A stretch of 64,000 bases of DNA from an uncultured Paracoccaceae bacterium. Its GTDB lineage: Bacteria > Pseudomonadota > Alphaproteobacteria > Rhodobacterales > Rhodobacteraceae. Position 1 is the first letter of the stretch. Each line of letters starts with the position of its first letter. The notes under the pieces are model-generated. The model was not told where the DNA came from, did no database searches, and saw nothing but the letters and a program-made list of their open reading frames with translations. A program made the position numbers and the translations under genes. The DNA lies in NCBI GenBank assembly GCA_947503925.1, contig CANNFQ010000001.1:62001-126000 (forward strand). Direction: 5' to 3'. Positions 8,432-16,478 of this stretch are shown here, piece after piece.

Positions 8432-8659
8432 GGGGGACTCCTTGGCATTTGGTGAGTGGTCGTGCCCGCATGATGACAATGATCCACAGGAAATTGCCAT
8501 GGCAAATCACTTATCCCCAAGAAATTGCTTTACAGGACGCCCCAGATGCCTGCACGATATGTTGTAGGGGACAAAGGTGAACAACACCGCCCCTAGAGCA
8601 GGCACCTAGCGCTTGGGCACTGCCATGACCCATGCGCCAAAGCAGTGAGGCCGGTTACG

Positions 8660-9163
8660 ATGGCATTATCAGAACATTACCTTGAGGCTGAGGATCTTCA
8701 CCCAATCGATTTGGTGGAACATATCGCGGAACACCACGCATGGGAGTTCGACCGCATCCATGATGACCAGATCGCCATGGCCGTTGAAGGACAGTGGCGC
8801 ACCTATTCCATCACGCTGGCCTGGTCTGCCTATGACGAGACACTGCGCCTGATCTGCACCTTTGACATGGAACCACCGGCAGAGCGGATGCCTGCCTTGT
8901 TTGAGGCGCTCAACACCATCAATGATCGTTGCTGGGCGGGGGCGTTTACTTGGTGGGACGAACAAAAGCTGATGGTCTATCGCTATGGGCTGGTGTTGAC
9001 CGGTGATCAGATGGCAGGGCCGGATCAGGTGGATACCATGATCAACGCCGCAGTCGCGGCTTGTGAACAATATTACCCAGCGATCCAGCTGGTCACATGG
9101 TCTGACCGGACCGCGAAGGAAGCGGTCGAGGCAGCCATTGGTGGCGTTTACGGGCGCGCCTGA
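8660..9163 (+). CDS. YbjN domain-containing protein
   Basis: 167 residues matching the YbjN/DUF1790 family, which folds like type III secretion chaperones: D-L-V-E-H-I-A-E-H-H-A-W near residue 20, W-R-T-Y-S-I-T-L-A-W, L-I-C-T-F-D-M-E-P-P, and the central N-T-I-N-D-R-C-W-A-G-A-F-x-W. Biochemical role is not established; E. coli YbjN is linked to stress and motility phenotypes. Start ATG 8660 with GAGG upstream; an ATG at 8645 is further from any ribosome site. A perfect palindrome follows the stop, then proC. Confidence 0.85.
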   Translation: MALSEHYLEAEDLHPIDLVEHIAEHHAWEFDRIHDDQIAMAVEGQWRTYSITLAWSAYDETLRLICTFDMEPPAERMPALFEALNTINDRCWAGAFTWWDEQKLMVYRYGLVLTGDQMAGPDQVDTMINAAVAACEQYYPAIQLVTWSDRTAKEAVEAAIGGVYGRA

Positions 9164-9172
9164 TAATTTGGT

Positions 9173-9198
9173 GTAAGATGGGTTTAAACCCATCTTAC
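9173..9198. repeat. Perfect 26-bp palindrome between ybjN-type gene and proC
   Basis: The left arm GTAAGATGGGTTT (9173-9185) is exactly the reverse complement of the right arm AAACCCATCTTAC (9186-9198). There is no loop, and no T run follows. It starts 10 bases after the YbjN stop and ends 35 bases before the proC start. It could be a transcription terminator or attenuator, a protein-binding dyad, or a copy of an interspersed palindromic repeat; the sequence reminds me of GATGGG-type intergenic palindromes in other Rhodobacterales, but I see only this copy here. Confidence 0.7.
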
Positions 9199-9233
9199 CT
9201 TTCCGTAATCTCCCGCCAAAAAAGGGAGATGTC

Positions 9234-10049
9234 ATGCAAGATACCGAACTGGCGCAGCGCGGCCTTGTTTTATTGGGTTGCGGCAAGATGGGATCGGCCA
9301 TGTTGGCGGGCTGGCTGGCCGGGGGTTTGTCCCGGCAGGCGGTCTGGGTCATCGATCCGCATCCATCCGATTGGGTGCAGGCGCAGGGTGTGCATTTGAA
9401 CACTGATTTGCCCACCGATCCGGCCATCGTACTGGTGGCTGTCAAACCGCAGATGATGGGTGACGCGTTGCCATCAATGCAGGCGCTGGGCAATGGATCG
9501 ACCTTATTTTTATCGGTCGCTGCGGGCACGTCGATTGCGACATTTGCCGATGTTCTGGGGGCTGAAACGCCGATCATTCGGGCGATGCCCAACACACCTG
9601 CCGCTGTTGGGCAGGGGATTACGGCGCTGATTGGCAATGACCGGGCCACGGATGCCGATCTGGATATGGCCGATGGTCTGTTGCGTGCGGTTGGGCAGAC
9701 CGTCCGGCTGGAAAGTGAGGCGCAGATGGATGCGGTGACGGGGGTGTCTGGTTCTGGCCCTGCTTATGTCTTTCACATGATCGAAGCGATGGCCGCTGCG
9801 GGGGAAGCACAAGGTTTGGCACCGGATCTGGCGATGCAATTGGCCAAGGCGACGGTGGCGGGTGCGGGTGCGCTGGCTATGGCCGCCGATGAAACGCCCG
9901 CGCAGCTGCGCGTTAATGTCACATCGCCCAATGGCACCACGCAAGCCGGACTGGAGGTATTGATGGATGAGGGTAATGGATTGAAAAAAATAATAAAAAA
10001 TACGGTGAAAGCTGCCGCTGATCGATCTCGGGAGCTGTCGCGTGACTGA
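9234..10049 (+). CDS. proC: Pyrroline-5-carboxylate reductase
   Basis: ProC reduces 1-pyrroline-5-carboxylate to proline with NAD(P)H, the last step of proline synthesis. 271 residues with the N-terminal Rossmann motif L-L-G-C-G-K-M-G-S-A-M, V-A-V-K-P-Q-M-M, R-A-M-P-N-T-P-A-A-V-G, and the C-terminal signature G-S-G-P-A-Y-V-F-H-M-I-E-A-M. GGGAG precedes the ATG. The 3' end overlaps the GTG start of the CsaA-like gene by 8 bases, placing proC first in a three-gene overlapping run. Confidence 0.95.
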   Translation: MQDTELAQRGLVLLGCGKMGSAMLAGWLAGGLSRQAVWVIDPHPSDWVQAQGVHLNTDLPTDPAIVLVAVKPQMMGDALPSMQALGNGSTLFLSVAAGTSIATFADVLGAETPIIRAMPNTPAAVGQGITALIGNDRATDADLDMADGLLRAVGQTVRLESEAQMDAVTGVSGSGPAYVFHMIEAMAAAGEAQGLAPDLAMQLAKATVAGAGALAMAADETPAQLRVNVTSPNGTTQAGLEVLMDEGNGLKKIIKNTVKAAADRSRELSRD

Positions 10050-10380
10050 AATTTCCTTTGATGATTTTCTGAAAGTGGATGTCCGCGTTGGCACTGTCTT
10101 ACGGGCTGAACCGTTTCCCGAAGCACGTAAACCCGCGATCAAGCTTTGGATCGATTTTGGGGGCGAGATCGGTGAGAAAAAGACCTCTGCACAGATCACC
10201 GCCCATTATGCCCCCGAGGTGTTGGTTGGACGTCAGGTGATGGCCGTTGTAAATTTCCCGCCCCGCCAGATTGGCAAATTTATGTCGGAGGTGCTGGTCC
10301 TTGGCATGCCGGATGAAAATGGTGAGATTGCCCTTGTCGGTCCCGACATGCCGGTTCCGAACGGAGGACGTTTGCATTGA
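10042..10380 (+). CDS. csaA: CsaA-type tRNA-binding protein
   Basis: 112 residues, essentially a single tRNA-binding OB fold: D-F-L-K-V-D-V-R-V-G-T-V at the N-terminus, K-L-W-I-D-F-G, and a C-terminal F-M-S-E-V-L-V-L-G. Stand-alone proteins of this kind (CsaA) bind the tRNA elbow; B. subtilis CsaA also has chaperone-like activity. The start is GTG at 10042, inside the last codons of proC with GGAG upstream, so it is translationally coupled. A TTG-initiated dehydrogenase overlaps its own stop codon. Confidence 0.87.
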   Translation: MTEISFDDFLKVDVRVGTVLRAEPFPEARKPAIKLWIDFGGEIGEKKTSAQITAHYAPEVLVGRQVMAVVNFPPRQIGKFMSEVLVLGMPDENGEIALVGPDMPVPNGGRLH

Positions 10381-11324
10381 AAAGGCTGTTGATCACCCGC
10401 GTATTACCTGATGCCAATCTGGGAGCCGCCCGGTCCCGTTATGACGTGACGGTGCGTGCGGATACCGAAGGGCTGACCGTGGCGGAAGCCAAGGAGGCGC
10501 TGGCCAACTACGATGCGATTCTGCCAACCCTTGGTGATCAATTCGTAAAGGACGCGTTCACCGGTGATATCCGCTGCGGTGTGCTGGCTAATTTCGGCGT
10601 TGGGTACAACCATATTGATGTGGATGCGGCCCGTGCTGTTGGCATTTCGGTATCCAACACGCCCGATGTCGTGACCGATGCGACAGCAGATATCGGAATG
10701 ACCCTGATCCTGTCGGCCTGCCGCCGCGCGGGTGAGGGCGAGCGTTTGGTCCGTGCCGGTAAATGGGGTGGTTGGGGGCCGACCCAGATGCTGGGCACCC
10801 ATGTCACAGGCAAGACGGTTGGGATTGTCGGTATGGGCCGGATTGGGCAGGCGGTGGCACGCCGCTGTCACTATGGCTTTGATATGCCGGTGCTTTTCTT
10901 TAATCGTTCGCCCAAACAGGTCGATCTTCCAGCCCGCCGGGTGGACACGCTTGACGATCTGATGGGGCAGGCTGACATCATTGTCGTGACAGTCCCGGGT
11001 GGTGGCGCGAATACCAATCTGATTGATGCGGGCGTTCTGGCGGCGATGAAATCGACGGGTATTTTCATCAATATCGCCCGTGGCGATGTGGTGGATGAGG
11101 ACGCCCTGATCGATGTCCTTGAGACCCACAAGATCGCTGGTGCAGGCCTTGATGTGTTTGCCAAGGAACCCTATGTCCCGCCGCGTTTGCGGGCGCTGGA
11201 AAATGCCGTGCTGCTGCCGCATCTGGGCACCGCGGCGCTGGAGGTGCGTGCGGCGATGGGGCAGATGGCGCTGGACAATATCGTGGCCTGGGATGAGGGT
11301 CGCCCGCTGCCGCAGGCGGTCTGA
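10377..11324 (+). CDS. D-isomer 2-hydroxyacid dehydrogenase (glyoxylate/hydroxypyruvate reductase type)
   Basis: 315 residues of the D-2-hydroxyacid dehydrogenase superfamily. NAD(P)-binding motif V-G-I-V-G-M-G-R-I-G-Q-A-V-A-R; catalytic Arg in N-I-A-R-G-D-V-V-D-E; Glu in F-A-K-E-P; and His in L-L-P-H-L-G-T-A. It probably reduces glyoxylate or hydroxypyruvate. The start is TTG at 10377: no ATG or GTG is available nearby, GGAGG lies 8 bases upstream, and the TTG shares bases with the csaA stop. An overlapping proC-csaA-dehydrogenase unit follows from these junctions. Confidence 0.88.
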   Translation: MKRLLITRVLPDANLGAARSRYDVTVRADTEGLTVAEAKEALANYDAILPTLGDQFVKDAFTGDIRCGVLANFGVGYNHIDVDAARAVGISVSNTPDVVTDATADIGMTLILSACRRAGEGERLVRAGKWGGWGPTQMLGTHVTGKTVGIVGMGRIGQAVARRCHYGFDMPVLFFNRSPKQVDLPARRVDTLDDLMGQADIIVVTVPGGGANTNLIDAGVLAAMKSTGIFINIARGDVVDEDALIDVLETHKIAGAGLDVFAKEPYVPPRLRALENAVLLPHLGTAALEVRAAMGQMALDNIVAWDEGRPLPQAV

Positions 11325-11891
11325 CCACGCAACGTTCGGCGGTGTCGTGCAGGGTGGTTTGCAGCGAATCGCCCCCAAACCCGTTAATGCCTTGTTTTGC
11401 GCCTAAATTGGCGGTCGGCAAAGCGTCGGCGGGACGTCGGCAAAACGTCGGACCCCTGTTGGATGATTTGGTGGTTTAACGCAGCGCGCGGTGCGAAGGT
11501 TAATGCGCTGTTCATGTCTTTGGGTGTCGCATTTGATCGGTAACCCGCGCAGCGCGATCTATCGTCCGGGCACAGAATTTGCTCGCATGTGGAACACCGC
11601 GTCTTTTTAACGCGATGCAGCGGATTTGCTGAAGCGTATCAATGAACCGCATGACGCAATATTGACCCAAGCGTCGAGCATTTTTGACCCTGAGCGTACC
11701 TAGGACGAGATCCGCACCAAGGGCGGCATTGCGGGACTCTGCTGCAGTTGTCGGTCCAAAAACGAATGGCTGCTGTGCGCGCTGTGCGATGGCAGCGAAA
11801 AACGGCAAGGGCGGGAAGGAGACGTTCGCTGCGCTTGAAGATGATCTCAAACACTTGGTCAAAGCAGACATTCAAATAGACAGGGGGAGCC
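11325..11891. other. 567-base stretch without a recognisable gene
   Basis: Apart from the 11-bp iterons near 11.4 kb I find no convincing gene. Two overlapping minus-strand frames (to 119 aa) between 11512 and 11944 have irregular composition, no ribosome site and no recognisable motif; the plus strand is broken by stops. Given the transposase relic next to it, this may be decayed mobile DNA. Confidence 0.5.
11414..11451. repeat. 11-bp tandem iterons (GTCGG...)
   Basis: Three consecutive 11-base units, GTCGGCAAAGC, GTCGGCGGGAC and GTCGGCAAAAC, plus a fourth GTCGG, lie about 90 bases after the dehydrogenase stop. The invariant GTCGGC core recurs on one face of the helix. No coding frame explains them. 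Confidence 0.75.
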
Positions 11892-12089
11892 ACTCCCTTC
11901 ATCCTTGGCCGCAAGTCTCGCAGCAAAACTGTCAAATACGACAAGCGCCGCTACAAACGCCGCAATCGGATCGAAAGAATGTTCGGTCGCCTCAAAGATT
12001 GGCGGCGCATCTCTACTCGTTACGACAGGTGCCCTAAAGTCTTCTTGTAAGCCATCGCTCTCGCCGCTGCCGTCATAGTCTGGTTATGA
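11892..12089 (+). pseudogene. IS5-family transposase relic (C-terminal DDE segment)
   Basis: In frame from 11892 the translation contains G-R-K-S-R-S-K-T-V-K-Y-D-K-R-R-Y-K-R-R-N, R-I-E-R-M-F-G-R-L-K-D-W-R-R and R-Y-D-R-C-P-K-V-F-L, the C-terminal hallmark of IS5-family (IS427-like) transposases, where the Glu of R-I-E belongs to the DDE triad. An in-frame TAA (12048-12050) interrupts A-I-A-L-A-A-A-V-I-V-W-L. No N-terminal part or terminal inverted repeats are seen, so only a tail survives. Its stop is 10 bases from the response-regulator stop. Confidence 0.85.
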
Positions 12090-12098
12090 GTCTGGAAC

Positions 12099-12728
12099 CT
12101 AAGCGGTGGGCGGCTTAGCGTTCAAAGCAACTTCGATGAGTTCAACAATTGATTTGATCTTCATCTTTTCGAGTATGCGTGCTCGGTGATGATCGACGGT
12201 ACGTGGGCTGATGGAAAGTGCGCGACCAATTTCCTTACTTGTTGTATTTGCGGGGTTTGAGACTATCAGATCGACAATCTCACGTTCGCGGGACGTGAGT
12301 ACCCGTAATCGTCTTTGTGCGTCCAACGTCTTGTCCCGCAGCGCCTGCGCCGCGACGCTTAGCTGAACGGCACGGTTGATCCGCTCCACAAGAACCTCGG
12401 TTCGAAACGGTTTTTCAAGAAAATCCAGCGCACCCGCCCGCATTGCACGAACTGACTCCGGCACACCACCATGGCCCGTTATGAAGATGATAGGTGTGGT
12501 GAAACCCGCAGCGTTCAGCTTTTCCTGCAATTCCAATCCATTCAGACCCGGCATGCCGTAGTCAAGGATGATGCAAACGGCTTGAGTCTCGCGATGGACC
12601 TCAAGAAAAGCTTCGGCAGAAGGGAAGGCCGTCACCTCGAAACCACGTTTGCCCAATGACCGCGTCAGCGACGAACGAATGTCTTCATCGTCATCAATGA
12701 TGTATACCATGGGGTGAGTTGATGACAT
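12099..12728 (-). CDS. FixJ-type response regulator (REC + LuxR HTH)
   Basis: 209 residues. The receiver domain has the acidic pocket D-D-D-E-D near residue 12, phospho-acceptor Asp56 in I-I-L-D-Y-G-M-P-G, T in F-I-T-G-H-G, and K in L-E-K-P-F; the C-terminal LuxR/GerE helix-turn-helix includes L-T-S-R-E-R-E-I-V-D and K-E-I-G-R-A-L-S-I-S-P-R-T-V-D-H-H. It is the partner of the sensor kinase that ends 94 bases upstream on the same strand. The ATG at 12728 is used; another in-frame ATG is at 12710. Targets are unknown. Confidence 0.92.
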   Translation of the reverse strand: MSSTHPMVYIIDDDEDIRSSLTRSLGKRGFEVTAFPSAEAFLEVHRETQAVCIILDYGMPGLNGLELQEKLNAAGFTTPIIFITGHGGVPESVRAMRAGALDFLEKPFRTEVLVERINRAVQLSVAAQALRDKTLDAQRRLRVLTSREREIVDLIVSNPANTTSKEIGRALSISPRTVDHHRARILEKMKIKSIVELIEVALNAKPPTA

Positions 12729-12822
12729 TTGCAGCCTGACCTCTTCCTTCAAAAACGGCGTACTTGATCTGCGCCAATACCGGCAACTGACGCAAATCGC
12801 AGGGACCAAACACAAAGCCGCA

Positions 12823-15129
12823 TCACGTCGCCGCCGGTATTGTAAAAATGAACTGCGCGCCGTGACCTGCGCCTGGCTCATGACGCATTTTACCACCTCC
12901 GGCTTCGACGATTGACCGGCAAATGGACAGGCCAAGGCCCATGCCGTCGCCCTTTGTCGTTTCAAACTGGGTAAAAAGGTCGATTTCAGGATCAATACCC
13001 GGCCCGGTATCCCGCACGCGGACTTCGACAAAACCTGGTATGTTCCTCGCCTCGACTACAACGTTTTTCGTGTTGCTACCGCTGGCTGCGATAGCCTCGA
13101 TTGCGTTTCTCAGAAGATTGACAAGGACTTGTGCGATCTGAACCCGGATACCGACCACTTGCAGCAGGTCATCTGCAACAAAACTCATCTCTACCCCATG
13201 CTCGGTCGCTTCGGCCTGAACAAGAAGCAGCGACTGCCTGACAAGCTCTGGCAGATCAAAGGGCGTCTTCCACTCCTCACCTTTCCGGGCAAACCCGCGA
13301 AGCGCCTTGATGATTTCAGCTGCACGATGTGCTTGCTGATCCAGCTCTTCCAAAATCTGGACAAGCTCTTCTGTCTCGCATTGCTGTTCTTTGGCCGTCT
13401 GCACAGCGGCGTCTGCATTCTGTGTTATCGCCGTCAACGGCTGGTTCAGTTCATGTGAAAGACCAGCAGCCATTTGGCCAAGCAGCTCACCCCGAGCAAG
13501 ATGTGACAAATCACGGTTCAGCTTGCTGATCTGGACTTCCGAGATTTTGTTCTTGGTGATGTCGTCGATCGTCGCCACAAGATGGAGCGGGCGACCCTTA
13601 TGGTCGTGGATCATAATCGCATTCACCTTGACCCAAATCGTCTCGCCATCTTTGCGTCGGCAGCACTTTTCGGTGCTGGACCCGCCACCATCCGCCTCCC
13701 CCCTAATTAGTTCGCTTAAGATCATCGGTTCGCCGGTTTGGCAAAGCGCGTCAATTGACATGGTCAGCACTTCATCAAGCGTATGGCCAAAGATATCCGC
13801 GAATTTCTGATTGGCGCGCAGAAGCCTGCCGGTTTCGGGTTCAACCTGCACCATGCCGCGTGACGACAGGTTGAAGGTTTGACCATACTCCCGTTCTGAT
13901 TTCTTCCGCTGAAGGATCTCTTGGGTAAGTGTCTGGTTTGCGTGCTCAAGCTCTCTGTAGGTGCGCGGAATGGGTTCACTGGGGTCAATCTCTCCTTGTG
14001 AAATCAACGCGGATCGGACGGCAAATGCCCGAACCGGCTTGTTGATGAAGTTCGCAAGCGACAAACCAACAACGCCGGTCATGACGGCAACAAGTGCGGC
14101 GACCCAAATGTCGCGGTTTCGGTTGCGCAAAATCGCGCCAATGAAGTCATTCTCCGGCGCGTATACAGCAATGGTCCACGGCAGCTCCTCACTCATAATG
14201 GGCATGATCGTGGACACAAAATTCGCACCACCATAGCTGAATTCAGTATATGTCTCAGCCGCGACAGAGACGAAATCCATCTCCGAAAGATTGGCGAATG
14301 CCCGGCGTGCGATAGGGTCTTCGATCTCATCGATGCCAGCAAATCGGAACGTGCCATCAGCATTGGCTGCCTTCAACAACTCGGATCGCGGATGTGCAAT
14401 GACGTCACCATTACTATTCATGATCAAAGCAGCGCCGCTTTCTCCGATCTTGAGCTGAGACAGAAAATCAGAAATGGCGCTGATCTTAATGTCGACGCCA
14501 ATCACACCCTGTAGACTGTCACTATCCCGCAGAACCGGTGTTGCGATTGTAATGCCCGGCGACTGAGAAGTGAAAAAGATGTACGGGTCCGTCCAAACCG
14601 TCTTGGACTCCCGCTGCGCCTCAATGTACCAAGGGCGCTCCCTTGGATCAAAAACATCAGCCGGGTCATCGCGTTGCTTTACGATGGCAAAATCATCAGT
14701 ACGCCAAATGAGCTTGGTACTGCGGACCGGGCCAGTATTCGAAATGATCTTCGAACGGTACGGCCCCGGCCCATCGCTGCGCATAACATAGACAAAATTG
14801 CCATCCTGATCGCCGTAATAGACGCCGGAGAACTGTGGGGCGAGCTGAAGTTGCTGAAACAACAATTGTTCAAGTTTCTGTTGGTTTTCACTGGCAATGA
14901 TGCGGTTTTCGGCCAGCCGCGCCGCAAGTTCGGCGGCACTGCGCGCCGGATCAAGAAACCCTTGGGAATGCGCAATCGTATTTGTGCCAACATCGCTCAT
15001 CAGATTGCGTGCATGATCCAGCAACACCCGCTCTGAGCCGAGATAGGACAGCGTCACCACAATGACGACGGCGATAAACTGAAGTCCGGCGAGGCAAAGC
15101 GCGAGCACCAGGCCCAAAGAAGTGTTCAT
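12823..15129 (-). CDS. Sensor histidine kinase with periplasmic dCache and PAS domains
   Basis: 768 residues. A membrane helix at about 8-30, a periplasmic double-Cache region to about 330 (with Y-Y-G-D-x-D-G-N-F, R-E-R-P-W-Y and G-V-I-G-V-D-I motifs typical of small-molecule Cache sensors), a second helix at about 341-362, a linker, one PAS domain (about 412-528), then a HisKA domain with phospho-acceptor His559 in G-L-S-H-E-L-N-Q-P-L-T-A-I. The ATPase shows N-L-L-R-N-A-I-E-A (N box), D-T-G-P-G-I (G1) and G-M-G-L-G-L-S-I (G2). This DctB/FixL-like layout suggests sensing an external organic ligand and phosphorylating the adjacent FixJ-type regulator. The ligand is not predictable from sequence. 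Confidence 0.93.
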   Translation of the reverse strand: MNTSLGLVLALCLAGLQFIAVVIVVTLSYLGSERVLLDHARNLMSDVGTNTIAHSQGFLDPARSAAELAARLAENRIIASENQQKLEQLLFQQLQLAPQFSGVYYGDQDGNFVYVMRSDGPGPYRSKIISNTGPVRSTKLIWRTDDFAIVKQRDDPADVFDPRERPWYIEAQRESKTVWTDPYIFFTSQSPGITIATPVLRDSDSLQGVIGVDIKISAISDFLSQLKIGESGAALIMNSNGDVIAHPRSELLKAANADGTFRFAGIDEIEDPIARRAFANLSEMDFVSVAAETYTEFSYGGANFVSTIMPIMSEELPWTIAVYAPENDFIGAILRNRNRDIWVAALVAVMTGVVGLSLANFINKPVRAFAVRSALISQGEIDPSEPIPRTYRELEHANQTLTQEILQRKKSEREYGQTFNLSSRGMVQVEPETGRLLRANQKFADIFGHTLDEVLTMSIDALCQTGEPMILSELIRGEADGGGSSTEKCCRRKDGETIWVKVNAIMIHDHKGRPLHLVATIDDITKNKISEVQISKLNRDLSHLARGELLGQMAAGLSHELNQPLTAITQNADAAVQTAKEQQCETEELVQILEELDQQAHRAAEIIKALRGFARKGEEWKTPFDLPELVRQSLLLVQAEATEHGVEMSFVADDLLQVVGIRVQIAQVLVNLLRNAIEAIAASGSNTKNVVVEARNIPGFVEVRVRDTGPGIDPEIDLFTQFETTKGDGMGLGLSICRSIVEAGGGKMRHEPGAGHGAQFIFTIPAAT

Positions 15130-15311
15130 TCAGTTCTTCTCCCCAAGAAACCGACATGCCCAAGCCGGTGTTCAGGTCAGGCTCACGAAAATGTCAGGTT
15201 TACTCCGATTGTTGATACCCTGTCAGGGCTTGCCGGGCATATAGGCAAATCTGCCTAGGTAACCATACGGATATGCAGGCCGGATTGGTTTTGCGATACA
15301 TCGGCTACATT

Positions 15312-15344
15312 CTCCCGCGTACTGGCTTCTCAAGCGCGCGGGAG
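15312..15344. repeat. Inverted repeat 1 of the 15.3-15.5 kb cluster
   Basis: CTCCCGCG (15312-15319) and CGCGGGAG (15337-15344) form a perfect 8-bp GC-rich stem around a 17-base loop. Confidence 0.6.
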
Positions 15345-15372
15345 TTGCTGTCCCAAAGCAAGCGGTGCAGCT

Positions 15373-15409
15373 GAACAGGATAAATGAACTTCCCCATTTA
15401 TCCCTGTTC
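15373..15409. repeat. Inverted repeat 2 of the 15.3-15.5 kb cluster
   Basis: GAACAGGATAAATG (15373-15386) pairs with CATTTATCCCTGTTC (15395-15409), 14 bp with a single extra C, around an 8-base loop. The stem is long and would fold stably in RNA of either strand. Confidence 0.7.
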
Positions 15410-15496
15410 GATCGGTTCCGGGCCCTGCCCCTCGGAATCGGTTGGTGCACAGATCAATGAGGGGTCTGTGCGCCAGCTGCCAGCATTTCACCAGTT

Positions 15497-15520
15497 TGGG
15501 CAAGAGGACGCTCTTGCCCA
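15497..15520. repeat. Inverted repeat 3 of the 15.3-15.5 kb cluster
   Basis: TGGGCAAGAG (15497-15506), loop GACG, CTCTTGCCCA (15511-15520): a perfect 10-bp stem with a 4-base loop. No T run follows, so it is not a typical intrinsic terminator. Confidence 0.7.
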
Positions 15521-15632
15521 GTTACACCACCCCCAGCCTGCACGAACCTCGGCCAGGCGACAGAAAGGCGTGGGCCATCGCAAGAGCCTGAAAAGGTGAC
15601 ACGGCCTTAGCGATCCAAGGACAATGAAGATA

Positions 15633-15905
15633 ATGAAGACAGCTCAAAAATTCGCCATCTTGTCAGCGCTGCTTGGCACAACCCTGATCCCACAGGCTGC
15701 GTCGGCCGATGACGTTTTGCTAACCTCATCTGATGGCTCCGTATCCGTTAGGGGCGAATTCGCCGGGACAAAAGGCAATGCATATGTGATCATCTACAAC
15801 GGGTATGACTTGCTATTGCCGATGACAGATGTGACCTGCACCGGCGATGCATGCCCGCAGTCAGAACCGGCGCCGCGTCTGACCATTATATCGAGCGACA
15901 GCTGA
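15633..15905 (+). CDS. Small secreted protein, paralogue of the one at 55.1 kb
   Basis: 90 residues: a clear signal peptide (MKTAQKFAILSALLGTTL... cut after A-A-S-A) and a mature domain of about 65 residues. It reads D-V-L-L-T-S-S-D-G-S-V-S-V-x-G-E-F-A-G, A-Y-V-I-I-Y-N-G-Y-D-L-L-L-P and V-T-C-T-G-D-A-C-P. The same scaffold is found alone at 55064-55312. From memory, comparable T-S-x-D-G-S-x-x-x-G stretches with a C-x-G-x-x-C motif head larger Rhodobacterales OmpA or phosphate-binding-like envelope proteins, which would make these free-standing versions. An ATG at 15624 is also in frame; AAGGA is better spaced for 15633. Confidence 0.7.
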   Translation: MKTAQKFAILSALLGTTLIPQAASADDVLLTSSDGSVSVRGEFAGTKGNAYVIIYNGYDLLLPMTDVTCTGDACPQSEPAPRLTIISSDS

Positions 15906-15975
15906 TGTTCGCTATCATGTGTCCCGACAATGCCCCTCAACGGCCTTGTCAGAAACACCGGCATAGATCGTCGTG

Positions 15976-16395
15976 ATGCTTAAGGCAAAGCAAAGCATTT
16001 TGCGTGAGACGACACGACCAGGCGCGAAGATCACCGCGCAAGTACTGCGTCAGCAATTTGATCGCATACCGGTTTCACTGTTTCACTCGCATTCGGCAAT
16101 GTTTCTTACGGACGTGTTTGCGTTCGGCTACTATTTCGGCTTCGCCGAAGACGCGAGCTGCACACACGGAATGCAGCGCGATGGTCTCGACTTGGACTTT
16201 GTCAAAGATGTGCTTAGCCAAGTATTGGGTAACCCGTCGGCGGTTGACCCATTCATTGCCTATGCGCATTGCCTTCGAAACGATATCTTGTTTCAAAAAG
16301 GGTATGAGGCAGGAATAATGGATTTCAACGCGTGGAGTGAAAGTGATGGCAACCTACTCCCCTTGTGCTTAGCCCTTCATTTTAAAGGTTTCTAG
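15976..16395 (+). CDS. Hypothetical protein (139 aa)
   Basis: A frame beginning MLKAKQSILRETTRPG, with ATG at 15976 (a GTG directly precedes it). It is soluble-looking, with an aromatic patch V-F-A-F-G-Y-Y-F-G-F-A and two short helical segments (D-F-V-K-D-V-L-S-Q-V-L, A-H-C-L-R-N-D-I-L-F). No signal peptide, no recognised domain. It lies 70 bases after the small secreted protein and before an integrase relic; it may be accessory cargo. The upstream ribosome site is weak, so it may not be expressed. Confidence 0.4.
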   Translation: MLKAKQSILRETTRPGAKITAQVLRQQFDRIPVSLFHSHSAMFLTDVFAFGYYFGFAEDASCTHGMQRDGLDLDFVKDVLSQVLGNPSAVDPFIAYAHCLRNDILFQKGYEAGIMDFNAWSESDGNLLPLCLALHFKGF

Positions 16396-16478
16396 CCATC
16401 CTACCGCGTTACAGCTGCATCACAACTTAGTCTCTGCGAATTGGGAACCCACGGAAAATTTGTACCTCCGTCTGCGAT

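Larger units (their letters stand above)
15130..15623. other. 494-base intergenic region rich in inverted repeats
   Basis: No gene with supportable codon pattern is present. Three separate inverted repeats occur within 210 bases (15312-15344, 15373-15409, 15497-15520), listed individually. A minus-strand frame at 15223-15450 is Arg/Cys-rich and overlaps two of the repeats; I do not regard it as a gene. The region separates the divergently transcribed sensor kinase and the small secreted protein. Confidence 0.55.

Noticed and set aside
10404-11378. 324-codon minus-strand frame opposite the hydroxyacid dehydrogenase
   Set aside because: Mirror frame of a clear dehydrogenase; His/Arg/Gln-rich with no motif.
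11512-11944. Overlapping minus-strand frames upstream of the transposase relic
   Set aside because: Two frames compete over the same bases, neither has a ribosome site or motif; likely decayed DNA.
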